Positions 34,380 to 43,907 of a stretch of 64,000 nt of DNA are shown here, piece by piece. This DNA is from Lacibacter sp. H375 (lineage in GTDB: Bacteria; Bacteroidota; Bacteroidia; Chitinophagales; Chitinophagaceae). The stretch spans positions 3,906,001-3,970,000 of the forward strand of contig NZ_JBBKTT010000001.1 of NCBI RefSeq assembly GCF_037892425.1, read 5' to 3'. The first letter of the stretch is position 1. Every line of letters starts with the position of its first letter. The notes below the pieces were generated by a model, which was not told the DNA's origin, did not search any database, and saw only the letters and a list, made by a program, of their open reading frames with translations. The position numbers were made by a program, and so were the translations under genes.

Positions 34380-35387
34380 ATGAGAGAAGCACTTTTTATC
34401 AAGAAGAATGCGCAGAAGTGGAATGAATACCAATATCTGCAAACCGAAGACCCTGATCAGATGGCGGACCGTTTCATTACCCTGCTTGATGACCTGAGTT
34501 ACGCTAAAACATTTTACCCTCATAGTAAAGTTACCCGTTGGATCAACAGCCTTGCTGTAAGTATTTATCAAACCATTTATCAAAACAGGAAACAACGGTT
34601 TTCACGCCTTATTACATTTTGGCAGTATGAATTGCCGCTCATGTTCCGAAAACATCACAAGATGTTTTTATATACATTCCTGTTTTTTGTGCTGTTGTTC
34701 GCAATGGGTGTCCTTTCTTCCATGAAAGATGATCAGTTTGTAAAAGGTGTGTTGGGTGAAGATTATGTTGCGATGACGGAAGAGAATATTGAGAAAGGCG
34801 ATCCGTTTGGTGTGTACGGCAGCGAAAGCAGGTTTGCGATGTGGGTGCTCATAGCGTATAACAATATTAAAGTTGGTTTCCTGATGGTGGCGGGAGGTAT
34901 CTTGTTTGGTATCGGCACATTGTATGTGTTTTTTACAAACAGCATTATGATCGGAAGCTTTCAATACATGTTCTTTGCAAAAGGATTAGGTTGGCAAAGT
35001 GTATTGGTGATCTGGATACATGGCACACTTGAAATAGCAGGAATGATCATTGAAGCATGTGCAGGTTTTGTACTGGCAAGAAGTATTTTATTTCCCGGCA
35101 CATTTACTAGATGGGTTTCGTTTAAACGTGGTGTGAAAGATGCCATGAAAATTTGTGTAAGTCTTATTCCCATTACCATACTTGCCGCCTTTCTTGAAAG
35201 TTATATCACACGACTCAGCTCAAATGCGTTTGATAAAACCACGAATACTTCATTACCGGTACCAATAAGTATCAGCATACTGGCCGTATCTTTTTTGTTT
35301 ATTCTCTGGTACTTTGTGATCTATCCTATACGTTTAGAAAAAAGAATAAAAACCGATCCTGCGTTTGCAGAAAAAATCCTTGCATGA
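34380..35387 (+). CDS. SpoIIM-family (stage II sporulation protein M-like) membrane protein
   Basis: This 335-residue protein has a soluble helical N-terminus (MREALFIKKNAQKWNEYQYLQ) and about six transmembrane helices from residue 97, with IWIHGTLEIAGMIIEACAGFVLARSILFPG, the typical SpoIIM motif. This organism shows no sporulation genes; in Bacteroidota the family travels with MoxR/DUF58 clusters. It is the first gene of the plus-strand cluster and overlaps the DUF4129 gene by 4 nt (ATGA). Function is unknown, perhaps membrane complex assembly or protein folding in the envelope. Confidence 0.9.
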   Translation: MREALFIKKNAQKWNEYQYLQTEDPDQMADRFITLLDDLSYAKTFYPHSKVTRWINSLAVSIYQTIYQNRKQRFSRLITFWQYELPLMFRKHHKMFLYTFLFFVLLFAMGVLSSMKDDQFVKGVLGEDYVAMTEENIEKGDPFGVYGSESRFAMWVLIAYNNIKVGFLMVAGGILFGIGTLYVFFTNSIMIGSFQYMFFAKGLGWQSVLVIWIHGTLEIAGMIIEACAGFVLARSILFPGTFTRWVSFKRGVKDAMKICVSLIPITILAAFLESYITRLSSNAFDKTTNTSLPVPISISILAVSFLFILWYFVIYPIRLEKRIKTDPAFAEKILA

Positions 35388-36169
35388 GAAAATGCTTCCC
35401 TTATTTACTCTTGTTCGTAATGCTGATTACTTTTTTAAGTAACCCGGCAAAATTGCGTGCACAGGTAACGGTGGATAGCAGCGTGCAGGTAATGGAAGAA
35501 ACAGTTGACGATGAATATGAAGAGGATGAAGAAACAGAAGTGTTCGATACTACACTACATCGCTCAGCATGGATTTATTCTTATGATAGTGTACGGTCAT
35601 TAAGATCGCAGAAAGAATTTGAGTACATGAAAAACCTGGATAGCCTGTTGAGAAAACGACAGGATTTGTTATTGAAAGAAGAGAAGAAGCAAAGAGGTAA
35701 ACGAACGGTAAATATTTTTCCATTTATCGAAGTATTGTTATGGACGCTTCTTATTGGTGCGTTGTTATTTGTGCTTTATCGTGTTTTTCTTTCAGACCGT
35801 GGTTTATTTGCATCTCCACTGCGGAATAAAAAATTACAGGTTGAAGAAGAGAAATTTACTGATGATGTATACCTCGATCAACAATTACAACAGGCGATAA
35901 AAGATGGCAACTATCGCCTGGGTATTCGTTATCTCTACCTGCAATCTCTCAATAAACTTTCTGAAAGAGGTTGGCTGCAGCTTTCGCCCGACAAAACAAA
36001 CTATCAATACGTTCGTGAACTGGCAAAGCCACAACTGAAGAACACATTTTCACGCATTACACTTCATTATGAATATGCATGGTATGGCGATTTTCCAATT
36101 GAGCAAAATGTATTTGAACCAATAAAAAAGGAGTTTGAACAATTCCATCAAACCATTAAACAAAGTTGA
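35384..36169 (+). CDS. DUF4129 membrane protein of the MoxR cluster
   Basis: This 261-residue protein has a signal peptide ending near KLRAQ, an acidic stretch (DDEYEEDEETEV), a helical segment, one transmembrane helix at about 115-140 (FIEVLLWTLLIGALLFVLYRVFL), and a C-terminal DUF4129 domain (AIKDGNYRLGIRYLYLQSLNKLSERGWLQLSPDKTNYQYVREL). It overlaps the genes on both sides (ATGA before, TTGA after), indicating coupled translation. Its role is unknown. Confidence 0.88.
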   Translation: MRKCFPYLLLFVMLITFLSNPAKLRAQVTVDSSVQVMEETVDDEYEEDEETEVFDTTLHRSAWIYSYDSVRSLRSQKEFEYMKNLDSLLRKRQDLLLKEEKKQRGKRTVNIFPFIEVLLWTLLIGALLFVLYRVFLSDRGLFASPLRNKKLQVEEEKFTDDVYLDQQLQQAIKDGNYRLGIRYLYLQSLNKLSERGWLQLSPDKTNYQYVRELAKPQLKNTFSRITLHYEYAWYGDFPIEQNVFEPIKKEFEQFHQTIKQS

Positions 36170-37383
36170 GTAGTCTCTTACGATATTGTTTGTATGCCTG
36201 TTTCTTCAGCTTGCTTATTGCATGTGGTGGAAAAGACCAAGTAAAGTTGCCCGATATGCGGCACAGCTATTCTAAAAACAGCAAGAAACCGTTTGGCACC
36301 TATACTTCACACAGTATGTTTCGCAGTAAATATCGTTACTCACATATTGAAGTACTCAACAAACCATTTTACGACAATCTTGAGTATCCACTTGGCAGCC
36401 AACAAAGTTTATATGCTGTAATCAGCAGAAGTGTTTACTTAAACGATAGAGACAGGGATGCCATTCTTGAATATGCAGCCAAAGGCAACCAGGTATTTAT
36501 ATCGGCTGAATATGTTGATGCACAGTTGTTGGATACGTTAGATCTCGATGTAGAATATGTTGCCATGAATAGCCTGTTTCAACAACAGGTTGATACCGTT
36601 GGACCCATGCGTTATACGTCGGCATCTGTTCATCAGCAGGATTCAATGAAAGCTGCGTTATATGGTTACTTTTATTTTCCTTTTGAAGCGCATTTTGTTC
36701 GCCCCGACGAAAGCAATGCGGTTGTGCTTGGCAGAAACGACGAAGGAAGTCCTAACTACATTTCGGTAGTGCATGGCAACGGTCGTCTTTTCTTTCATCT
36801 CAATCCCGAAGCATTCAGCAACTATTACCTGTTGAGTGATCAGAATAAAAAATATGCAGAAGAAGTTTTCAGTTATTTACCTGCAGAGCGGAAAACAGTT
36901 TATTGGGATGATTATTATCGCATTGGTCGTTCACCCAATAAAGATTTTTCATTGTTTGATGTATTTCTTGCAAACGAAAGTTTGAAATGGGGATTATTTA
37001 TGGCGCTGTTACTGTTGATCCTGTACATTGCCTTTGCAAGTAAACGCAGGCAACGTGCAATACCAATAAAACCTGTTAACAGCAACGCAAGCATTTCGTT
37101 TGTAGAAACTATCGGCCGGCTTTACCTGCAGAAAAAAGACAACCAGAATATTGCACATAAGATGACCACGTATTTTCTTGAGCACATCCGTACAAAGTAT
37201 TATCTCAACACAGCGCATCTTAATGCAGAATTCTTTTCATCACTTTCACGCAAGAGTGGGGTAGATGAAACGGAAGTAAAACAGTTTTTTCAATTCATTC
37301 AGCAATTACAGGAATCATACGAGGTTACTGATGTTCAATTGCTGGAATACAATAACCGAATGCAACAATTCTTAAAACAATAA
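36166..37383 (+). CDS. DUF4350 lipoprotein of the MoxR cluster
   Basis: This 405-residue protein starts with a TTG at 36166 overlapping the previous stop (TTGA). I accept the start because it gives a lipoprotein signal (LLIAC, Cys20) and no ATG lies near. The N-terminal half is a DUF4350 domain with the opening SKNSKKPFGTYTSHSMF and NDRDRDAILEYAAKGNQVFISAE (a glutamine-amidotransferase-like fold). A transmembrane helix lies at about 270-290 (WGLFMALLLLILYIAFASKRRQRA), followed by a soluble tail. Function unknown; it is part of the MoxR-associated envelope module. Confidence 0.85.
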   Translation: MSSLLRYCLYACFFSLLIACGGKDQVKLPDMRHSYSKNSKKPFGTYTSHSMFRSKYRYSHIEVLNKPFYDNLEYPLGSQQSLYAVISRSVYLNDRDRDAILEYAAKGNQVFISAEYVDAQLLDTLDLDVEYVAMNSLFQQQVDTVGPMRYTSASVHQQDSMKAALYGYFYFPFEAHFVRPDESNAVVLGRNDEGSPNYISVVHGNGRLFFHLNPEAFSNYYLLSDQNKKYAEEVFSYLPAERKTVYWDDYYRIGRSPNKDFSLFDVFLANESLKWGLFMALLLLILYIAFASKRRQRAIPIKPVNSNASISFVETIGRLYLQKKDNQNIAHKMTTYFLEHIRTKYYLNTAHLNAEFFSSLSRKSGVDETEVKQFFQFIQQLQESYEVTDVQLLEYNNRMQQFLKQ

Positions 37384-37402
37384 ACACAAGTAAGAAATAC
37401 AA

Positions 37403-37446
37403 AGCACGAGATACCTTGGCGTACTTCTAACTTCGTACCTCGTGCT
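37403..37446 (+). repeat. Inverted repeat between the DUF4350 and MoxR genes
   Basis: AGCACGAGATAC at 37403-37414 pairs with GTACCTCGTGCT at 37435-37446, with one mismatch. There is no T run, so it is not an ordinary terminator; the mRNA would carry a stem of about 12 bp. It may be a dispersed palindromic repeat or an mRNA stability element. Confidence 0.6.
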
Positions 37447-37488
37447 CAAATTAGGTTGAACAGACATAAAACATAAATAAAGCTTTTC

Positions 37489-38466
37489 ATGGAAAATCAA
37501 TTTTTTGAACAACGCACCGATCTTTCGCAACTCAACAATGCTATTGCTACTATTCGGGAGGCAGTAGGAAAGGTAATTGTAGGGCAGGAGCAAATGCTGG
37601 AGTTGATGATCGCCGGCATACTTGCCGATGGACATATCCTGATCGAAGGTGTGCCCGGTGTTGCAAAAACTTTATCTGCAAAGCTGATGGCTAAACTGAT
37701 CGATGCGAATTTTTCACGTATCCAGTTTACTCCCGATCTGATGCCGAGTGATGTATTAGGTACTTCTGTTTTTAATCCGAAAGAAGCAAGCTTTCAATTC
37801 AAAGCTGGTCCCTTGTTCAGCAATATTGTGTTGATCGATGAAATTAACCGTGCACCCGCAAAAACACAATCGGCTTTGTTTGAGGTAATGGAAGAACGGC
37901 AGGTTACTGTTGATGGAACAACTTACCAAATGAGTGTGCCGTTTATGGTATTGGCCACGCAAAATCCGGTTGACCAGGAAGGAACTTATCGTTTACCCGA
38001 AGCACAGCTTGATCGCTTCCTTTTTAAAATTGAAGTAGGTTATCCATCGCTTGAAGAAGAAGTGATCATTCTCAGTAATCAACACCAGGCCGATAACCGT
38101 TTCCTGTTGAACGAGGTTACAAAAATATTGTCTGCATCTGATATTGCACAATACAGGGAAACCATCCGCAGTATTGTAGTGGAACAAAAGCTGCTGGAGT
38201 TTATTGCACGTATTGTGCATGAAACTCGGAACAATCCTTCCTTATTCCTTGGTGCATCACCACGTGCTTCTTTAGCCATTGTAAAAGCATCAAAAGCATT
38301 TGCGGCTATGCGTGGGCGTGATTTTATTACACCGGAAGATATTATTGAAGTAACACCGCATGTATTGCGTCACCGTATTATTCTTACACCTGAAAAAGAA
38401 ATGGAAGGTATTACGGCTGATGAATTAGTTGACCGTATCATTAAATCATTGGAGGTACCACGCTAA
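37489..38466 (+). CDS. MoxR-family AAA+ ATPase
   Basis: This 325-residue cytoplasmic AAA+ protein has Walker A GVPGVAKT at 54-61, Walker B VLIDEINR with Asp117/Glu118, sensor 1 in LATQNPVDQEGTYRLPEAQLDRF, and a C-terminal lid (GASPRASLAIVKASKAFA). MoxR ATPases act as chaperones or activators for metal- or von Willebrand-type partners, often in a gene pair with DUF58. Here DUF58 follows after one base. Its partners in the cluster are membrane-anchored. Confidence 0.95.
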   Translation: MENQFFEQRTDLSQLNNAIATIREAVGKVIVGQEQMLELMIAGILADGHILIEGVPGVAKTLSAKLMAKLIDANFSRIQFTPDLMPSDVLGTSVFNPKEASFQFKAGPLFSNIVLIDEINRAPAKTQSALFEVMEERQVTVDGTTYQMSVPFMVLATQNPVDQEGTYRLPEAQLDRFLFKIEVGYPSLEEEVIILSNQHQADNRFLLNEVTKILSASDIAQYRETIRSIVVEQKLLEFIARIVHETRNNPSLFLGASPRASLAIVKASKAFAAMRGRDFITPEDIIEVTPHVLRHRIILTPEKEMEGITADELVDRIIKSLEVPR

Positions 38467-38467
38467 G

Positions 38468-39847
38468 ATGTTCTGGCTGTTTTTACTTTCAGGCGCAGCT
38501 ATTTATCTGCTTGCACACTTTGTGTTGAAGTCGCTGTATTTCAGTACACGCTTCTTTCAATTGCTGGCTGTGAACATTGCATTGTTCCTTCTGGCTTACT
38601 TTTTCCCTGAACTGGAAACACCGGCAAAATTATTTTGTCTTTTGTTATCGATTGCCTTTGCTGCGGATGTCTTTTTTCTGTTTGCCATCAATCGTAAACC
38701 AATCATTGAACGTGATCTGCCTGAACGTTTAAGCAATGGTGATAATAATCCTGTTCATATTCAATTGCAGAATCTTTATCCCTTTCCTGTAAAGGCAGAA
38801 GTGATCGATGAATTGCCCATGCAGTTTCAGCAAAGGGACTTCTCCATGAAATTGAAATTGAAAGCCGGTGAGAATCGTGAGCTGATCTATTATCTCCGAC
38901 CAACAGAACGGGGAGAATATCATTTTGGCAAAGTGCAGTTATTTGTACGATCCCTACTTGGTTTTGTTGAACGTAGATTTATTGGTGCAGAAAATGTGAT
39001 GGTGCCGGTGTATCCATCATTCATTCGCATGCGTCAATATCAATTGCATGCAGAAGCTGCACAAACAAAAGAAAGCGGCAACAGGCGTTTGCGTAAGATC
39101 GGTCATAGTATGGAGTTTGAACAAGTGAAAGAATATGTGCAGGGTGATGATGTGCGTACACTCAACTGGAAAGCAACAGCTCGTAAAGGTTCCCTTATGG
39201 TGAATTCTTATACCGATGAAAAAAGTCAACAGGTATATTGTGTGATCGATAAAGGCAGGTTGATGAAAATGCCGTTCAATGATCTGACATTACTGGATCA
39301 CGCAGTGAATGCAAGCCTGGTGATGTGCAATGTGGCATTGCACCGGCAGGATAAGTTTGGTTTGATGACCTTTAGCAATAAGATGGGATCGGTGTTAGCA
39401 GCAGATCGCAAACCGGTACAGTTGGAAAAAGTATTGCAGCTGCTCTACAATCAACAGACAGCCTTCCTCGAATCTGATTTCGAATTATTGTACACACGGG
39501 TACGGGCAACCGTGAAGCAACGCAGCTTAATTATTCTCTTTACGAATTTTGAATCACTGGCCGGTATGCAAAGGCAGATGCAATACCTGAAACGTATTGC
39601 CAAATATCATTTGTTGTTAATTGTTTTCTTTGAGAATACCGAGTTGAAAGAAGTAGCAGGACAGGAGGTAATTGACATTGAAGACCTCTATGTAAAAACC
39701 ATTGCAGGAAAATACATGCATGAAAAACAACTCATCGTAAAAGAATTGCAGAATGCAGGTATTCTCAGTATTCTTTCCGCACCTGAACACGTAACGGTGA
39801 ACACCATCAACAAATATATTGAGATAAAGACTAGACAAGCGATTTAA
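38468..39847 (+). CDS. DUF58 domain protein, MoxR partner
   Basis: I choose the ATG at 38468, one base after the MoxR stop, over upstream in-frame starts inside moxR. The 459-residue protein has two N-terminal transmembrane helices (FWLFLLSGAAIYLLAHF, LLAVNIALFLLAYFF) and a DUF58 signature in SMEFEQVKEYVQGDDVRTLNWKATARKGSLMVN. It then has a vWA-like C-terminal domain (QQVYCVIDKGRLM). It is in the standard MoxR/DUF58 pairing; DUF58 proteins have an unknown envelope role. Confidence 0.92.
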   Translation: MFWLFLLSGAAIYLLAHFVLKSLYFSTRFFQLLAVNIALFLLAYFFPELETPAKLFCLLLSIAFAADVFFLFAINRKPIIERDLPERLSNGDNNPVHIQLQNLYPFPVKAEVIDELPMQFQQRDFSMKLKLKAGENRELIYYLRPTERGEYHFGKVQLFVRSLLGFVERRFIGAENVMVPVYPSFIRMRQYQLHAEAAQTKESGNRRLRKIGHSMEFEQVKEYVQGDDVRTLNWKATARKGSLMVNSYTDEKSQQVYCVIDKGRLMKMPFNDLTLLDHAVNASLVMCNVALHRQDKFGLMTFSNKMGSVLAADRKPVQLEKVLQLLYNQQTAFLESDFELLYTRVRATVKQRSLIILFTNFESLAGMQRQMQYLKRIAKYHLLLIVFFENTELKEVAGQEVIDIEDLYVKTIAGKYMHEKQLIVKELQNAGILSILSAPEHVTVNTINKYIEIKTRQAI

Positions 39848-39916
39848 AGAAGTAAGTGGCACGAAGTACACACTCGTTGGTACGGATGCAGACCCCAGAC
39901 GCAAAAGCACAACCGC

Positions 39917-40567
39917 TTAGTCCTTTTCATAAATATTAAAGATCCGTTTCACAGCCGATACGATTGTTGTGGCAAGTATTGCTCCCGAAAAAGCAAGGAA
40001 AATATCTTTCTGTGCATCCCAGATATCTCCTTGGGTTCCCAAGTATGCATCACCTTGGGCTTTAAAGAAAATATCAGCAACCGCCCATTCGATCAATTCA
40101 TAAAAAGCACTTATTGATAAGGTGATTTCAATTGGCAATATCCAGGAAACAAGCTTTGGATATTTCAACCACTTCAAAAACATTTCACGCATGGGGTATG
40201 CAAGTAAAAATCCAAAGCTGAAGTGAACGATACGATCGTAGTTGTTACGCTTCGCATCAAACACATCCTGCAAATAATAACCCAGTGGATTTTCGGCATA
40301 TGTGTACTTTGAACCATACACATGCAGACACATGTAAATACAAACTAACAGGTAAGTAAGATCACTGAACTGAAAGCGTTTAAATGTTACGATCAGAAAT
40401 ATCAGGAAGAGAAAGGTCAATGTATTTTCGAGCAACCAGTTGCTCATATCTGTTGTTCCGAGATAGGTATTAATCCACACAGCGGAGAAAACAGAAACAA
40501 AAATCCATAACCAGTAATTTTTTGCCAGTGGTGTTCTGCTGTTGGATATTGCAATTGTAAAAGCCAT
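39917..40567 (-). CDS. DUF2238 (YjdF-like) membrane protein
   Basis: This 216-residue integral membrane protein has about six helices. Family motifs include RNNYDRIVHFSFGFLLAYPMRE, SAFYELIEWAVADIFF and the closing GTQGDIWDAQKDIFLAFSGA. The conserved His, Glu and Asp residues sit near the membrane face. The family function is unknown. It diverges from truB, and no operon partner is adjacent. Confidence 0.88.
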   Translation of the reverse strand: MAFTIAISNSRTPLAKNYWLWIFVSVFSAVWINTYLGTTDMSNWLLENTLTFLFLIFLIVTFKRFQFSDLTYLLVCIYMCLHVYGSKYTYAENPLGYYLQDVFDAKRNNYDRIVHFSFGFLLAYPMREMFLKWLKYPKLVSWILPIEITLSISAFYELIEWAVADIFFKAQGDAYLGTQGDIWDAQKDIFLAFSGAILATTIVSAVKRIFNIYEKD

Positions 40568-40673
40568 AAAGCAAGTGTGATTTTGGTATGAGTTGTAAAA
40601 ATATGCATTTGACAGTTTTAAAACCCAATAATAGAAGTCACAATCACCACATCATCACTTCAGTCAAGTCCAT

Positions 40674-40681
40674 TACCTTTG
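40674..40681 (+). promoter_or_regulatory. Probable -7 element of truB
   Basis: TACCTTTG matches TAnnTTTG and ends 8 nt before the ATG at 40690, helping fix that start. A clear -33 TTTG is not seen. Confidence 0.5.
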
Positions 40682-40689
40682 CCCACTAC

Positions 40690-41397
40690 ATGAAACAGGA
40701 AGAACCAACAATTTTCACCGAAGGACAGGTAATATTGGTAGATAAGCCATTAGAATGGACATCACACGATGTGGTGGCAAAAGTGCGTAATGCCATCAAA
40801 ATAAAAAAAGTAGGTCATGCGGGCACGCTTGATCCGTTAGCAACAGGTTTACTCATTCTTTGCACAGGCAAATTTACCAAACGCATCAACGAATACCAGG
40901 CTCGTGAAAAAGAATATACCGGCACATTTACCATTGGTGCTGTTACTCCAACGTATGATCTTGAAAGCGAACCCGAGCAATTCAACGACTACTCATTTGT
41001 AACACCTGAACTCATCTATGAAACAACAAAACAATTCATAGGTGATATTATGCAGGTGCCGCCTACACACTCTGCCATTAAACGTGATGGTAAACCTGTA
41101 TACTTATTGGCAAGAAAAGGAGTGGATGTGGTACTTGAACCAAGACCATTGCACATTAAAGAATTTGAGATCACAAAAATTGAACTCCCTGTTTTGCATT
41201 TTCGTGTAGTGTGTTCAACGGGAACATACATCCGCAGTCTTGCACATGATTATGGTAAAGCATTAGGTTGCGGCGCTCACCTCAGCAGTTTAAGACGCAC
41301 ACGCATCGGCGAGTTCACAACAGAAGAAGCAAGAACATTACCTGAAACATTAGAATGGATAAAAGAAGTAAAAGCAGCAATGCCGCCAACTGAATAA
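40690..41397 (+). CDS. truB: tRNA pseudouridine(55) synthase
   Basis: I choose the ATG at 40690 (MKQEEPTIFTEG); the frame is open back to 40588 but the extra 34 residues have no family resemblance and cross the promoter-like element. The 235-residue enzyme converts U55 of the T-loop. It has LVDKPLEWTSHDVVAKVR and the catalytic segment VGHAGTLDPLATGLLILCTG, with the catalytic Asp in GTLDP, then REKEYTGTF, PTHSAIKRDGKPVYLLAR, and STGTYIRSLAHD. The C-terminal PUA domain is short, as in many Bacteroidota. Confidence 0.96.
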   Translation: MKQEEPTIFTEGQVILVDKPLEWTSHDVVAKVRNAIKIKKVGHAGTLDPLATGLLILCTGKFTKRINEYQAREKEYTGTFTIGAVTPTYDLESEPEQFNDYSFVTPELIYETTKQFIGDIMQVPPTHSAIKRDGKPVYLLARKGVDVVLEPRPLHIKEFEITKIELPVLHFRVVCSTGTYIRSLAHDYGKALGCGAHLSSLRRTRIGEFTTEEARTLPETLEWIKEVKAAMPPTE

Positions 41398-41401
41398 GTA
41401 A

Positions 41402-43894
41402 CTACCATTGGAACGGGTAACCAATACCCAGTGAAATATTGATATTTTCATAACGCCAGGTACGTGCTTCTGTTGAACGGCTGAAAAGGTTTTCAACATC
41501 GTTTAAACGGGGGAAATTCCAACCGGCATCCGTTGCAACAAACGGGTAAGCAGGGTTCTTTAAACGATAACCAATATCAACACGAATAAGAAAGAGCCCA
41601 ACAAAATCTAAACGAAAACCTGTACCCACACTCACACTCATATCACGGTAAAGGTTTTTTACTTTAAACACTACTGTGTCGTTACCAATATTACTTTTAT
41701 TCCTGAAGTTCCACACGTTGCCAATGTCAGTAAACAACGCACCACGAAGAATTAATGTGTTGGGCCAGATGCTTAAGATATTATAACGGTATTCAACATT
41801 TGCTTCAAGGATCATATCACCTGAGCGACTGAAGAACTGGTTCCTTCCTGTTCTTACATCAGCAACACTTGCACCAGGACCAATACTTCTTAATGGCCAA
41901 GCACGCATACTGTTAGGACCTCCGCCTGCATACTGTTTAAAGAAAGGCATGCTCGATGTATCGTTGTCATACAAAAATCCTGCCCCTGCTGCTGCACGAA
42001 ACACCCAACGTTCCTGTTTTGTTGCCGGACTTATTATCTGGTATTTAAATTCAGCATCGCCTTTTACATACTCAAACAATTCTTCATCAAACAAATTGAT
42101 GGCGTTTTTTAAACGACCGGCCAATGCACCTGATTCTTCGAAATTGAGACGTAAAGCAGAAAGATGATTTTGCTTTTTCCGGTTTTGGAATCGTTTAGTA
42201 TAGTTAATACTTGCAGCGCCTAAACCCAATACAAAACCCTGATTAAAAGAGTTACGCAGAAACACGTTATTGGCCAGCTGATCTTTGAATGATTGTGAAA
42301 GATCATACAATTTTACATACTCCACATTCACAGGACTAACCCGCCAGATCGCATTATTGGGCGTTTGAAACTGCCAGCCAAATGTTGAGCTTGCCGTTGT
42401 GAGAGCAAACAAACCATTCTGATTAATATTCCTGTCAATAAAAGAAATAGAAGAGGTGAGGAATGTTTTACGGTTCAACCATCTTCTGCTTTTACGTGTA
42501 AATAACCATGATGGAATACGTGGTGAGCTGATCGAATTACTATACGTTAATTCTGTTGCCTGTAAACCTGAGTTAATAGGAGGCAGGCCCAATTCAACAC
42601 CTGCACGTAAGGTATTGTTCATTTGAATACCTTGCTTGGCTATATTCCTGTCTTGTAAACCAACTGTTACGCCAAAACCAACAAGATTACCCGCAGTGGT
42701 TAATCCCGATTGCACCTGGTTAAATACGCTCTCCACATTTGCACTAAATGTAAAACGTTTATAAGGGATCATGAACACATCATAGTCAATAGCATTTGAA
42801 TCCTCAGGAACAAGTTTGGGTTGTATCCTGATCACCTGCCATACATTCAACTTGTTTAATTCATCAGCCGTTTGATTCAGTTTTAATGAACTGAACAAGC
42901 TATCGGTACGTAACCGAAGATTACGGCGTATGAATGCAGGTTTGAATTTTCCTTCCTGGAAACGGACGCTAATATTATTTCTTACACTATCAATATATTT
43001 GACTGAATCAATGTTATCGCCTCCTTTGTATTCAGGATAAACCACAATATTGCGGTTATAAAATTGCCGGAAGATGGAATCTTTCAGTTTAGGTTTGGTG
43101 CGTATATAAACATTGATCAACGGATTCTTTCTGCGTTCCTGCGCTTCCTGGAATACTTCAAACTGTCGGATAGGATCAAGTGCCAGGCTTGGATCAAGCA
43201 ATGCAAGGAAGGTTGTATCCACATCTGCATAGATGGCATCACGGTTCATGTTGTAATAACCATTGTTGCGATATAACTCAATTAGCCTGTTCATTTCTCT
43301 CGATATCAACTCTTCGCTAAAAGCCATTCCCTTGCGCAAAAATGTTTGCGAACTGTTTTGATCAGTGAGCTCCTTGATAGGTAAGATCTGCGTGCGGTTT
43401 GAATCGTTGGGAATAAGGGCTATAGAATCGATACGAAATACAGGTCCTGTGTTTACTGTGAATTTAGTAGCAGCTCTTATCTGCAAACGCTCCGGATCTT
43501 CTTTGTGAACAGAGTCGATATACGTTGTGTCAACAGTTACCTTCCCGTTATAATAGCCCATTGTTTTCAAATAGATCTGCATGTTACGGGCGCTCTGATT
43601 GGCATAAGTAGTATCAAACACGGGAGGATTTTCAATACGTTTGAATATCAACCAGCGTTGTCGTACGATCACTCGCATGCTGTCATCGAGTTGTGTTTCC
43701 AAACCTCCTTTCAGCAAGGTGAGTGAATCTTTACTAAGATTGTTATTAACTACATTTATTTGGTTAGAATAAACAAAAGGCCTGCCTTTTGGAAATTTCT
43801 TTACTTTAAGTAATAATTTTGAATTGCAGGAACTAAGCACCGAGAGTACTGCCAAACAGGTAAATATGGTAATGGTTAACCGGGTGAAGCTCAT
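41402..43894 (-). CDS. tamL: TamL-like (TamA/BamA-family) outer-membrane lipoprotein
   Basis: I choose the ATG at 43894 (MSFTRLTITIF), because it gives a lipobox (LSVLSSC, Cys23); the frame opens at 43999 but that would overlap the divergent methyltransferase gene. The 830-residue protein has POTRA-like N-terminal domains (YLKTMGYYNGKVTVDTTYID; ELYRNNGYYNMNRDAIYADVD) and a C-terminal BamA/TamA barrel ending in NISLGIGYPFQW. The Bacteroidota TamA homologue is a lipoprotein, called TamL, and the whole layout fits. It probably helps assemble outer-membrane proteins or transport lipids. It is convergent with truB (4-bp gap). Confidence 0.88.
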   Translation of the reverse strand: MSFTRLTITIFTCLAVLSVLSSCNSKLLLKVKKFPKGRPFVYSNQINVVNNNLSKDSLTLLKGGLETQLDDSMRVIVRQRWLIFKRIENPPVFDTTYANQSARNMQIYLKTMGYYNGKVTVDTTYIDSVHKEDPERLQIRAATKFTVNTGPVFRIDSIALIPNDSNRTQILPIKELTDQNSSQTFLRKGMAFSEELISREMNRLIELYRNNGYYNMNRDAIYADVDTTFLALLDPSLALDPIRQFEVFQEAQERRKNPLINVYIRTKPKLKDSIFRQFYNRNIVVYPEYKGGDNIDSVKYIDSVRNNISVRFQEGKFKPAFIRRNLRLRTDSLFSSLKLNQTADELNKLNVWQVIRIQPKLVPEDSNAIDYDVFMIPYKRFTFSANVESVFNQVQSGLTTAGNLVGFGVTVGLQDRNIAKQGIQMNNTLRAGVELGLPPINSGLQATELTYSNSISSPRIPSWLFTRKSRRWLNRKTFLTSSISFIDRNINQNGLFALTTASSTFGWQFQTPNNAIWRVSPVNVEYVKLYDLSQSFKDQLANNVFLRNSFNQGFVLGLGAASINYTKRFQNRKKQNHLSALRLNFEESGALAGRLKNAINLFDEELFEYVKGDAEFKYQIISPATKQERWVFRAAAGAGFLYDNDTSSMPFFKQYAGGGPNSMRAWPLRSIGPGASVADVRTGRNQFFSRSGDMILEANVEYRYNILSIWPNTLILRGALFTDIGNVWNFRNKSNIGNDTVVFKVKNLYRDMSVSVGTGFRLDFVGLFLIRVDIGYRLKNPAYPFVATDAGWNFPRLNDVENLFSRSTEARTWRYENINISLGIGYPFQW

Positions 43895-43907
43895 AAAATA
43901 ATGATCG

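Noticed and set aside
34380-35387. A sporulation gene suggested by the SpoIIM family name
   Set aside because: The family also occurs in non-sporulating Bacteroidota next to MoxR/DUF58, and no other sporulation gene is present.
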